Shown: positions 39,458 through 48,956 of the stretch, in pieces
How positions within the stretch are numbered: the first letter of the stretch is position 1
Layout of the letters: each line of letters begins with the position of its first letter
Notes under the pieces: model-generated
Database searches by the model: none
The model's input: the letters and a program-made list of their open reading frames with translations, nothing else
What the model was told of the DNA's origin: nothing
Source of the DNA: Haematococcus lacustris
Lineage: Eukaryota; Chlorophyta; Chlorophyceae; Chlamydomonadales; Haematococcaceae
Reading direction: 5' to 3'
Assembly (NCBI GenBank): GCA_030144725.1
Contig: JASKMD010000031.1
Coordinates: forward strand, 5,602,999 to 5,666,998
DNA length: 64,000 bases
Translations under genes and position numbers: made by a program

Positions 39458-40136
39458 TGCTGCTGTGGCGGGCTCTGCGCTAGTCTGAGGCTGTTCCTGG
39501 GTGGAGGGTGCAGAGCGTGAGGCTCGGCTGCCTGCCCTAACAGGGGTGGCAGGGGAGTGGGCCACAGCTGGTGCAGAGGCAGGCAGTGTCAGGTCCTTCT
39601 GGCCATAGAAATAAAACAGGTCTGCATGGCATGGCATGGCATGGCATGGCATGGCATGGCATGGCATGGCATGGCATGGGTTATACGGATTTGAGTTAAA
39701 GCTCATGCAGAACATATGACAGACCAGCGTACTTTTGCCATGCACCTCAATGCGCTGCAGCACCCGGCGGTCAATGGCTGCGGCCCCCTCTTTAAACCTG
39801 CACACGGAGAAACAGCAGGAAGCAGGCATTACAACATGTGCTACGATTGAGCATAAGCTGCCCCTCAAGGCAGGCCCAAGCTGCGGCATCGCCCTGTTGA
39901 AGGGAGTGTCATCGAGACTCTCAAACCCCTGGTGCCGATCCACCAGCAACCCGGTGTGCTGCCATGAGTCATTTTATCACGTGACGTCAATGCTTCCCAG
40001 ACGAGCAGACGAGCAGACGAGCAGACGAGCTGCGGATGACTAGCCTGCCGTTGGGGGAGGTGGCTCGAAAAGCCTTGCCGAGCATCAGCTTGCGATGCGC
40101 AGCGGCCACACGATGACATTGATGACCTTCGACCAT
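33973..40136 (-). CDS. Nei/Fpg-family DNA glycosylase with C-terminal SAP motif
   Basis: Base-excision-repair glycosylase/AP lyase by family. Twelve phase-consistent exons: 40136-40045, 39797-39733, 39621-39035, 38968-38946, 38584-38464, 38073-37963, 37088-37002, 36646-36570, 36162-36000, 35562-35422, 34990-34340, 34110-33973 (about 751 aa). The N-terminus is MVEGHQCHR: Glu3 is kept but the usual catalytic Pro2 is Val. The lobe lysine (VHGKNLFYF), HFGMSGAF, the H2TH block (VAGIGNIYRAEILFK) and a zinc finger (CGRC...RTVYCCERC) are present. Exon 3 inserts about 150 low-complexity residues into the N-terminal lobe. After the zinc finger comes DPHKMTVAQLKARLLDLN...KAQLVASL, a SAP-type DNA-binding motif, then a low-complexity tail ending in a basic patch. 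Exon 4 is only 23 nt. Intron 1 seems to use a GC donor. The core fold is clear; the SAP call is slightly less so. Confidence 0.88.
35101..35208. repeat. (CCCCAG)n hexamer tract (glycosylase intron 10)
   Basis: About 18 CCCCAG hexamers lie in the intron between exons 10 and 11. The Pro-Gln and Ala-Pro frames they open are not coding. Confidence 0.9.
36186..36345. repeat. GGGGGGGCCAGG minisatellite (glycosylase intron 8)
   Basis: Irregular 12-17-bp units of GGCCAGGGGGG run along the intron that starts next to the exon 9 acceptor. On the plus strand it is strongly G-rich and could form quadruplexes. A CCCCTG tract follows at about 36397-36432. Confidence 0.85.
37367..37515. repeat. CTGACG/CTGACACTGATATGG repeat (glycosylase intron 6)
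   Basis: Variable CTGACG and GGCACT hexamers, with longer units that include CACTGATATGG, repeat through this part of the intron between exons 6 and 7. Confidence 0.85.
38377..38446. repeat. (GGCCCT)n tract (glycosylase intron 5)
   Basis: About 11 GGCCCT hexamers end 18 bp before the exon 5 donor at 38464. Confidence 0.9.
39623..39680. repeat. (CATGG)n pentamer tract
   Basis: About 11 CATGG pentamers lie immediately next to the acceptor of glycosylase exon 3, in intron 2. The acceptor CAG itself lies at the edge of the repeat. Confidence 0.9.
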
Positions 40137-40258
40137 CTTTGCCTCCCTGGTTTCCCACCAGGCGCTCACTAGCTACGCCTCGTGCTGTCAGGCTTATGTA
40201 CGAACATGCCTCAGCAGATTTTCAACCGTACAACTGTTTTGTGGAGGTCCTCTTCATC
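40119..40258. repeat. 140-bp promoter/start repeat, left copy
   Basis: This stretch matches 43188-43328 with about 15 differences (for example both read ctacgcctcgtgctgtcagg and cgaacatgcctcagcagatt). It covers the 5' region and the first codons of the Nei-like gene, whose ATG is at 40136. It marks the left edge of the Fanzor-bearing block. Confidence 0.85.
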
Positions 40259-40373
40259 CACCTTTGATGGCCTGAATGATACGATGACATTCATGGCTTG
40301 AAACAACCATGTGGACATGTGTGCAAGCACGAAAATCCTTAGTATATGTAGCTGCCTCGCGTTGCTATTGTTT

Positions 40374-41439
40374 ATGGTGAGGAAGAAGAGACGAACCGGT
40401 GTGGGTGGGCCTAGAGCAGTGCCGGAGGACCCCGACTTCGACGAGTTGACCGCGACGAGGCAGGCCAACCCGACTTGACCGAGGCACAGCGCAAAAGGAA
40501 GGCTTCAGGAGAGGCCCGCGCTGCCCGCAGCAGGGACAATACGTTCCACGCAAGAAAGGCGAAGTTAGCCCACCTCATCGACCACCTCCCGCAAGCGCTT
40601 TGGGACGCCTTCCTTGACAAGGCTGTGCGCCCACGAGTGAAGGCCATCAGCGAGCGGGGGGTGATTTGCAGCCTGCTGTTGGGCTTCCTCGTGCGCGACT
40701 TGTTTACCCTGCACGTAGCCGACCAGCTTGACGCGCAAGGCCAGCCACTGTCATACACAGACACAGACAATCCATACGGCAGTGGCACCATTGGCTGCAG
40801 GGGTGTCCCTGTCAACAAGATGCAGAAGGAGGCAGTGAAGCAGTTCAGGCCAGAGCGTGTGGTGCTGGTGGATGAGTTCCGAACCAGCCGGGTCAGCTCA
40901 GCCGACAACACCCCCAGTGAGACCCTCCTTGACACGCCGCCTGAGTCCTTCAGGTGAGGGGGTTGAGGATAGGAAGTTGTTGGGAGGTGGTGGAGTCAAG
41001 GTGACTTGGTAGGGTCAAGATGAGACATCTTACAAATGTGCATTGCCCCATGTGCCCATGCAGGTGGCTGCGGCCAGTGAAAAGCATGGCAAAGCGTTCC
41101 CAAGTCCGGGGCCTGATGTGCTTAACAAGCATCAACAACATCACCAGGTAAGCATTGACCCAACCCTATAAATGTGCATGACATGAGCATATCCCACATG
41201 GCATGACACATGAATTGACGTCATGCATTTCCCACACCATGTGCAGGTTCTATGACCGGGACGTGTCAGCCGCGCTGAACATCCGCCGCTGTGCAGTCGG
41301 CCCAGGGCCACGTCCCACTGAGCTGTGCTACTGGCCTAAACGCCCAGCCATGCCGAAGCCAGGCCAGCCAGGCCAGGAGTGGGTGGAGATAGCCGACAAG
41401 CCCCTGTTGCTCAAGTGGCAGCGCAAGCAGCAGCCATAG
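40374..41439 (+). pseudogene. Fanzor (eukaryotic TnpB-like) gene, internally deleted
   Basis: An ATG at 40374 opens a 34-codon frame (MVRKKRRTG...PDFDE). It must lose one base near 40445 to join the long frame LTEAQRKRKASGEARAARS at 40475-40953. Two introns then splice in phase: 40475-40953, 41064-41147, 41247-41439. The RuvC-II-like VVLVDEFRTS, VRGLMC and the RuvC-III signature YDRDVSAALNIRR are present, with the C-terminal WVEIADKPLLLKWQRK. No RuvC-I Asp motif is visible between the N-terminal part and VVLVDEF, and the total length is well below that usual for Fanzors. So it is probably an inactive, internally deleted copy. It is more complete than the relics at 5228 and 14580. Confidence 0.7.
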
Positions 41440-41692
41440 CCAGCTACAGCTCAAGACGACCCCAACAACAAAAAAACAGTGAACCCCTAACAAAGGGGAT
41501 GTGTGTGGCACAGGCGCAGGCACTGGCAACAGGCACACACACCAGAAGGCTGAGCTGAAGTGGGCAGTAGGCACACTGTCGGTAGCCTTTACAATGATGA
41601 GCTCGCAGCCTGGTTCGATTCCAACTCATGCTTTATTTTGGTGTAGCATGAGGGCTGTGGGTAGGGTGCGTCAATCTATATTAGATCTATAT

Positions 41693-42339
41693 TACCGTAC
41701 TCTCCCGATCGATTCCCTATCCCGAATCGTTTTTTGTCCTTCGGGAAATCGGGAAAGAGTAAACAATGTAATTTTTTGGTCCTTCGGGATGTGGTCAAAC
41801 AATAAGTTGACCTTGACGAAAGGGCCAGCAATGGACCAGTTTGTGGCTGGGGCAAAGGCTGGGCTCACCAGACAGGCAAGGGTGGCGACTAGGCTAGCAA
41901 ACTTGTCGAGGGGGGAGGCGGCCGATCATACACGGGCAGCCGGCCAAGGCAAGGTGCTTGCAAGGAGGCAGCAGCATGGGTGGCTGCAGAAGCACGCAAG
42001 TTTGAATGCTCCGAGGCAGATGATGAGATATGCCGCCACTGCCAGCAGCGGAAGGAGGACCACGACTTTATGAGCGAGGTCCAGTGCCCAATGTGACGTG
42101 GTCAGGTGATAAGGCCACTAGAAAAGAGGCCACGACAGTTGACTATGTTTATCTCATGATTTGATATGAGATTAATGGGTTGGGAGGCTTGATTATTTCT
42201 ATGCACGACGACGTTCTTCAAATTGACTTTAGACGTACTTTGGCCATCGGGGAATTTAAGACAATGAAAATTTTGGCTCGGGAATAATATTTTGATTATA
42301 GTTTCCGAGGCCTCGGGAATCGATCGGGAGAGTACGGTA
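41693..42339. mobile_element. 0.65-kb TIR element (Tc1/mariner-like MITE?)
   Basis: Perfect 25-bp inverted repeats lie at 41693-41717 and 42315-42339. They begin TACCGTACTCTCCCGATCGA. If the outer TA is counted as target duplication, this fits a TA-specific Tc1/mariner-type MITE, but TA is palindromic and weak evidence. The interior has repeated cgggaa motifs near both ends and no transposase domain. It lies inside the block flanked by the 140-bp repeats. Confidence 0.65.
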
Positions 42340-42617
42340 GACGACCTAATATAATACGGGTCTAATACGCACCTAATATTAGACGGCAAGAGCAGGTTCC
42401 CACCGGGGTTCAAATCGCGGGGATCTCAGTAGGTTGTTCATTTGCGCCAAGCTGTGTGTTTCGCCTGTGAGGCTTGCTCAACCCCTAAACAACGGTTGTT
42501 GACATTGCACGTGCATCTGAAGGCCATGCTGGGCGATGGATGGGTGGGTGGCAGTGATTATTTTCGAAGGTCAGGCCCAATGCTGACCAGTTGCGCTCTG
42601 CCGCAGCTGTCGTATTG
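42340..42617. other. A/T-rich ctaata tracts; no gene
   Basis: The stretch contains repeated taatat/ctaata motifs (42343-42385), including tctaatacgca, which recurs at 43065-43075. A GGGGTTCAAATC at 42408 resembles a tRNA B box but lacks a foldable tRNA around it. Confidence 0.35.
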
Positions 42618-43067
42618 TTAGTATCGGGCTGTGAGGTCCCAGAGATCGCGGCGTACGCTGATGTCCGCTGTGACAGTCTTCATAAAGTTGTTAAAGTAGT
42701 TATAGGTGTCCTCATCAATGCGCCACTTGCCAACGAGTGCCGTATGTAGTGTGCATCGCAGCGGATGCTGCCTCTCAGTTTGAGTCAAATTTTTTACGCT
42801 GGCGCCCTCATTGTTCTCTGCACGCGGGCATCGCTTGCAGAATGCTTTGGCGATGCCCTCCACGAACTCAAAGTCCCAAGTTGCGGTGAAACAGTATTCT
42901 TGCCATTGTACTTCTGTTATCTGATTGCGGCCATCGCCGCTTGGCTGCCAATGCAGCTGCCGGCCTGCCTGCCGGCTGGAAGTGACAATGTGACGCGCTT
43001 GCAATTGCGACCAGTGCGCTAGGGTCGCACGGCTGCACTCACAGCGCCCAGGATCAAACATCGTCAT
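42618..43067 (-). CDS. hypothetical protein, possibly mobile-element derived
   Basis: This minus-strand frame of about 149 codons is compositionally ordinary, unlike the neighbouring repeat ORFs. It has FCKRCPRAENNEG and a C-terminal half rich in charged and aromatic residues (WRIDEDTYNYFNNFMKT). I do not recognise the family. It lies between two A/T-rich ctaata tracts inside the Fanzor-bearing block, so it may be a fragment of a mobile-element protein. No splice model was attempted. Confidence 0.35.
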   Translation of the reverse strand: MTMFDPGRCECSRATLAHWSQLQARHIVTSSRQAGRQLHWQPSGDGRNQITEVQWQEYCFTATWDFEFVEGIAKAFCKRCPRAENNEGASVKNLTQTERQHPLRCTLHTALVGKWRIDEDTYNYFNNFMKTVTADISVRRDLWDLTARY

Positions 43068-43170
43068 CTAATACGCATCTTATATTATATCTTATATTAG
43101 ATCTAATACCGGCCGGATTAGATCTACTATAATCTAATACCTAATATTAGGCGGGGGGAGCCGCGCCCTA
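43064..43170. repeat. A/T-rich palindromic tract
   Basis: A cluster of tatta/taata motifs includes the partly palindromic ttagatctaataccggccggattagatct. It is followed by ttaggcggggggagccgcgccctagc, which resembles 3224-3255 near the copia fragment. It could be the end of an element family. Confidence 0.45.
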
Positions 43171-43187
43171 GCTGTGGGGTTCAGGAG

Positions 43188-43328
43188 TTGATGGCCTTCG
43201 ACAACTGTTTTGTCTCCCTGGTTTCCACCAGGCGTTCACTATCTACGCCTCGTGCTGTCAGGCTTACGTACGAACATGCCTCAGCAGATTTTTAACCGTG
43301 CAACTGTTTTGTAGAGGTCATCTTCGTC
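43188..43328. repeat. 140-bp promoter/start repeat, right copy
   Basis: This is the second copy of 40119-40258. On the minus strand it keeps codons matching Val-Glu-Gly-His-Gln of the Nei-like gene, but the ATG is altered and the similarity stops right after. The DUF3593 gene starts 144 bp to the right on the plus strand. Confidence 0.85.
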
Positions 43329-43471
43329 TATAACAGCGCCCTCGCAAGACCGATCATCTGTGCAGCATGTCAGGATGCACTACCGCCCCGTCAGTTATGT
43401 TGAAGAAAGTTACATGAACGAATGACGGGTGACCCATGTTTCACGCCGGTTCCGCGCTTTAAGCGTGCGCC

Positions 43472-44911
43472 ATGTGCGATGTAGCTCGCAGGGTAACGCA
43501 TGCTTTGCCCTGTACCAGCGTCAGAGCCGGGCTCGGGCAGGTACCCAGGTTCCGGCCATCCCCTTCCCGATGTTCTTTCGCGTCTTACCTTGCTCCAAGC
43601 CCAATCGCTGCCCAACAACAGCTGCGACAACAGGGAGCACAGCGGGGGTCCAGCGTCGTGGCCAGCGTCTGGCCGTTTGACCTGGCATGGAATCCTAGTA
43701 CAATTGATGCATCCGTTGCCCCCACGCTCTTCGCAGCCAGCCTGCTGCCCTACCTGGGCTTCCTATACTTCCTGCACAGCAGCAAGAAGACACCTGGTCT
43801 GACTCTGTTTGGTGAGGAGGCAACATTGTGTATAGGATGCGCTGGTATGTTTGCATAGACAGCCTGAAAACTACTACGTCCGTAACAGTGTCCCTGAGGC
43901 TGTGGGAGCATACGCCCCTGTGCTACTGCCTGACCCCCTTAGGGGTGACTAGCCAGACTGGCATGACACGACACACGTGCACTCATGTCAGCTGACACAG
44001 GATTAAGGGCCCAGACCATGGTCCCACGCCAGGTGTCTACAACTGCACACGCCTGTTTGCATGACTAGCCTGCTTGCATAGAGTAGACATGAGCCCCCTG
44101 TATAGCACGAGCAGCATTGAGCAGCATCGATATGAGTTGATGAGCTGGAGCTGGAGCCGTGAGGCATCTTGCCCGTTTCCCTGCGGTATCCTAGCCCCCA
44201 CCACTTCACCCAGCTCCTGCGCCACCAAAGCTGCTGGGTCGTCGGTCCCCTCTGCAGGCTTCTACTTCCTGCTGGCATTTGTGGGTGCCACTATCCCCGC
44301 CGGGATCTATGGTGAGGCCTGTGCCACCCAGCCCCTGCCAGCCCCTCACGCCATGGTGTGATGTCATGTCATGTCACGCCGTGATGTCATGTCATGATGT
44401 CATGTCGAGTGATGGCAGCCGCCTCTCCACCCCTCCAGAGATGTCAACGGCAGGACACACCCTATGCCAGCCAGCAGAGTAGGCTGTCCAGGAGGCTGAC
44501 CAAGCAGCAGGCTGGCTAGGATGGTTGCCTCAGCTGCCCTGTGTGCTGCCCCTGGCGTGCTGCAGCCAAATCACACTACGGCACCAGCCTGGCTAACGTA
44601 GACTGGCTGCACGGCTGTGCGGAGAGCTTGCTGACGGTGACCAACCTGCTCATAGGTCAGTCCCAGGGCTATCTTTCTATCTTTCGGCTTCCTGGGGTCA
44701 CCTGGGTAGGGTAGCTGCCCTGCCACTGCCCTGCTTGTCATGCCCACACTGACTGCTGCTCACGTCAGCACCAGGTCTGCAAGTTGCAGCATGCGGGTAT
44801 CTGACGAGGAAGGTGAGGGAGGTGCTGAGGGAGGTGCTAGTGAGGTGCTACCCAGTAAGGTGGCGCTGTCCTGATGCACACAGCACAGGGGAAGGCTAGC
44901 AAGGTGGGGCA

Positions 44912-44942
<31 letters not shown>

Positions 44943-45270
44943 CTATTGTCATGCTCAGGTCTCGCGATGCCATGCTGGGCTTGCGGCAGTTCAGGCTGTG
45001 CACCCTCCACACCTGCATGCCTACCCGCTGTGCAGTGCCGGCTTGTCGTGTGATGCAAGCAGGGCACAACCTCCAGCTCCAGCTGTAGCTAGCACCCCAC
45101 CCTTGCGCCCACCCCACTCCACCCCACCCTGCCTTCCTTCTGCTGCAGTGTTGGGGTTCAGGCAAGGCATTCGAGAGGCGGAGGCTGCAAAGGCCGGAGG
45201 ACATGCAGAGCAGCAGGATCCAAGCACGAGCGACGCCACCAGCAAGCAAGAGAAGGAAGTGGCGCGCTAG
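43472..45270 (+). CDS. DUF3593-type plastid membrane protein
   Basis: Four phase-consistent exons: 43472-43811, 44258-44311, 44566-44655, 45149-45270 (about 201 aa). The first 70 or so residues are Arg/Ser/Ala-rich and fit a plastid transit peptide. The mature part matches, from memory, the conserved cyanobacterial/plastid DUF3593 family: APTLFAASLLPYLGFLYFL (first membrane segment), then GFYFLLAFVGATIPAGIYAK (second), then the invariant-looking HYGTSLANVDWLHG and SLLTVTNLLIVLGFRQGIRE. The function is unknown. The tail is Lys/Glu/Ala-rich. The gene is divergent from the Nei-like gene, and only 143 bp separate its ATG from the truncated copy of that gene's start. The start codon choice is tentative, because transit peptides are poorly conserved. 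Confidence 0.85.
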
Positions 45271-46065
45271 TGTTGGTTACATTCGTAAGAGCACAGGCTC
45301 ACATGCTTGTTTAGGCACTGTCTTGGCCTGGGCTACAAACGGCTGTGAGGTCGAGCACACGAAGCCTAGCAGCAGCAAAGGCCTGGTGGTGGGTCAGTTG
45401 TCAACTGGGCATGCCTGCCAGGCAGTGGTACAGGGGTTTGTCACCTGCAGTCTCAGGGACACTGCGGTGGATGTGGTGATCGCTAGCGTCCTCGCAGCCA
45501 ACACCGTTTCTAGTCAGTGTCACAGCCATGAGTGTGACAGGGCAGGGTGCGTGATGCTGGGCATGTGGCACCATTTTATCGCGTGACGTCAATGCTTCCC
45601 TGCCACTGTTCCAGCGAGCTATCGCAGTGATGATGACTGTGCTTGGCGATCATGGTTTAACACCTAGTGAGATAGGCGCGAATGACATTACCGTGCCCTG
45701 ATGCAACTGGCCCGCTTGAGATTCGTCGGTTCGACGTCGCGTCGTGTATGACTAATGCCGGCGTTAACCGTCTTGCCGCACTGCCCATAGTCGTGAAGTC
45801 CATTAGTATACCATATGAGGGGTAGGGATTGAAGGTGAGGTGTGGGAGGTTGGGCGGTTGGGGGCGGGGCGGGGGCGGCGATGGTGGTGGTGGTGATGGT
45901 GATGGAGCATATTGTTGTGTAGGTCCTAATTGATGTTGTCTCACTGATGAGCTGGAGCTGGTGTCTCACCTGGTGTCCCACCTGATGTCTCACCTGTAGG
46001 GTACGCCCATAAAATTCTAGGTGGCTCGGGTTCCTAGAATAACCTAGAATTCTAGGCAAGAGGGA
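45271..46065. other. 3' flank of DUF3593; no gene
   Basis: No recognisable coding sequence. Positions 45571-45602 (ttttatcgcgtgacgtcaatgcttccct) repeat a motif also present in intron 1 of the Nei-like gene at about 39969-40002. The right part has repeats of GTCTCACCTG (45960-46000) and of CTAGAATTCTAGG (46012-46060) leading to the nested transposons. Confidence 0.45.
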
Positions 46066-46949
46066 TCTAGGTCACCCCCAATCAATCCTCTCGGTAAAAT
46101 GTCAACCGACCTCAGTCGACATTTTGTCACGGAGTTATGTTGACATTTGCAACAGGCACCAAACAGCTAATGCTGCATCAACGCTGCATTCTCTCAGTAT
46201 TCGCGTGCCGACTGTAGGCCAAATACTGCGATCGACGCAGCCACCCAAATATGTGACCGCTCATTCCCTGCCAGGCCGGACTTGGGCCCCTGTTGCAGTT
46301 GATGTGTGTTGATGGAAAGACTTGACGTGAATCCAAACGCACAGGCCCGTCTCCAAAGCAAGCGAATAGGCCGAATTCCTCCAGTTCGCAGAGCTTTGAA
46401 TCTTAGCGAGGCTAGTTAGCGGCTAGCAGAAGACGACTGAGCGGACGACCCAGCAGGCGGTAACGACTCTGACCCAGCACCACAGCTAGCAGGTTCCAGC
46501 TGGAAACACAGACAAGCACCCCCATTCAGCACACCATCATGATAACATATTCTTCTTTGCAGGCCAAATGCCCAGAAGGCCAGGAAAGAGTGCAGCAAAG
46601 AAGCGGCAGAAGAAAGCGCCAGTGCAGCATCCTGGACTCCATCCCCTCCCAGATTCGCCCATTAAACCTTAATGCCCATTACATTGAGACGGGGCTGCAA
46701 CAGCAGGAGCCCCCTGCCCTGCCCTTGGACCAGTTCTAGGGCTGCAGCAGCAGCAGCAGCAGCAGCAGCAGCCCCCTGGCTTGTCCCCTGCCATGCTCAC
46801 CAGCCCAAGGCTGCATCATCAACAGCGGTAGCCACCTTCCTTGCCCTCTGCCCTTCTCAGCAGCCCAGGGCTGTAGCAGCAGCAACAGCCACCTCCTGCC
46901 TTGTCCCCTGCCATGCTCACCAGCCCAGGGTTGCAGAAGGTGTGCCCCT

Positions 46950-47503
46950 CCCATCCCTGCCCAGACCTGCTCCACCCCCTCCCAGCCCTGCCCCAACCCC
47001 TCCCAGCCTTGCTTTGCCCCTCCCCTCCCTGCCCAGCCCTGCCCCACCCCCTCCCAGCCCTGCCCCACCCCATCCCATCCCTGCCCCACCCCCTCCCAGC
47101 CTTGCGTTGCCCGTCCCCTCCCTGCCCAGCCCTGCCCCACCCCACCCCCTCCCAGCCCTTCCCCACCCCCTCCCAGCCCTTCCCCACCCCCTCCCAGCCA
47201 TGCCCCACCCCCTCCCAGCCATGCTTTGCCCCTCCCTGCCCAGCCCTGCCCCACCCCCTCCCAACCCTGCCCCACCCCCTCCCAGCCTTGCCCCACCCCC
47301 TCCCAGCCCTGCCCCACCCCCTTCCAGCCCTGCCCCACCCCCTCTCAGCCCTACCCCATCCCAGCCTTGCCCCACCCCCTCCCAGCCCTGCCCCACCCCC
47401 TCCCAGCCCTGCCCCACCCCCCTCCCAGCCTTGCGTTGCCCCCTCCCTGCCCTGCCCTGCCCTGCCCTGCCCTGCCCTGCCCTGCCCTGCCCTGCCCTGC
47501 CCG
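46950..47503. repeat. CCTCCCAGCCCTGCCCCACC minisatellite (left arm)
   Basis: About 20-24-bp units repeat to 47430, then (CCCTG)n pentamers to 47503. The reverse-complement version lies in the right arm at about 48957-49345. Large Pro/Ser or Gly/Arg frames (for example 46672-47712) are artefacts. Confidence 0.9.
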
Positions 47504-48956
47504 AGGTGATTGCATGCACAAAGCTGGAGTGGCAACCCAACACTGCTGCGACAGGGAAGCTCATTTCAAGGCATAGATCTGGCATGGTCTGCGATGGTCT
47601 TGGTAGCTCCATGCAAAAAGAGGCATGCATTTTGCGGTTGTTTAACCATGCCATTGCTTGTGTAGCCGCATATGGACACCACATTGGTTGTGTAAGACAA
47701 TCCCCTCGGTGATGGGCAATTGCAACTCGAATATCAAGGTCTAGAAAGAGACCTAGCGTTCATGACCGTGCCAGTTGCAGCGTCAATGTAATACCGCGTG
47801 GTGCCATATGGTTGGATTTGGTGCGGATCACTGCCAGGCTTGCACTTGCTAGGCATGACCGTGATGCATACATGCAAAGGGGGTATGTACAAGGTGGCTA
47901 CCATGTTTGCAGCATTAGCGCATCACCGCGTGGTGGTGTTGTCCATACAAGGGGCATGTGGCGCACCACACCCTAGCATGTGGCTGGATCTGGAGAGCCT
48001 CCGCTATAGGTACCATCCGTAGTCCAGCTAGCTGTGACGCATTGGGTGTGGATCACTGCCAGGCCTGCACTTGCTAAGCATGATCGTGATGCCTACATGC
48101 AAAGGGGGTATCTAGCAGGTGGCTACCACGTTTGCGGCCATAGCGCATCACCGCGTGGTGGTGTTGTCCATACAAGGTATCATATATGACGAGGATACAT
48201 TGCTAATGACCACCACCGTTTTCTTCATTACATTTTGACCATTCACAACTTACAAATCACGTTGTGTGGCATGGAACTGAACGGAAGCTCAGGACAGCCT
48301 TTTGACAGCTTTTGAACCATGCAACATTCTTCTCAGATGGGCTCTGACTGCACTGATGGGCTCTGACTGATGGGCACTGACTAGGCTATGACTGCACTGC
48401 CACACACCTACAGCCTGCTGCTGCTGCTGTCCATGCACTGCTCATGCACTACAACCTGCTGCTCTTGCTGCTGCTCATGCACCGTAACACACCTACAACT
48501 TGCTGCTGCTGCCCATACACTGCTGCTGCTGTCCTTGCCGCTGCTGCTGTCCGCTGCCTGCTGCTGCTGCTGCTCAAGCACTGCAGCAAACCTGCAGCCT
48601 GCTATTACATAAACTGCCACACACCTACAGCCTGCTGCTGCTGCTGGTCATGCACTGCTGCCCATGCACTGCTGGTCATGCACTACAGCCCGTTGCTGCT
48701 GCTCATGCACTGCAACACATGCACTGCTGCCTGCTGCTGCTGCTCATGCACTGCAGCACACCTGCAGCTTGCACTGTCACACACCTACAGCCTGCTGCTG
48801 CTGCTGTCCTTGCACTGCTGCTCATGCGCTACAGCCTGCTGCTCATGCTCATGCACTGTAACACATGCACTGCAGCCTGCTGCTGCTGCTCATGCACTGC
48901 AGCACACCTGCAGCCTGCTGCTACCCTGCAGCCTGCACTGCGACACTTACTGGCAG
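47504..48956. other. unique interior of the Mutator-like element
   Basis: No transposase or other domain is visible. A roughly 130-bp segment is duplicated in tandem (about 47824-47953 and 48050-48178, both with gcatcaccgcgtggtggtgt). From 48370 to 48950 the sequence is dominated by TGCTGCTGC and CATGCACTGC repeats. Confidence 0.55.

Noticed and set aside
41600..41640. tRNA gene or SINE signalled by GGTTCGATTCC (B-box match)
   Set aside because: No A box, acceptor stem or T-stem pairing could be built around it.
42396..42430. tRNA T-arm-like GGGGTTCAAATC
   Set aside because: The flanking bases do not pair and no cloverleaf is possible.
42618..43067. Assignment of this ORF to a named zinc-finger or transposase family
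   Set aside because: No motif is strong enough, so it is kept as hypothetical.
46672..47712. 346-codon Pro/Ser-rich ORF and its opposite-strand Gly-rich partners
   Set aside because: They are produced by the C-rich minisatellite in the foldback arms. The same frames reappear in reverse at 48947-49609.
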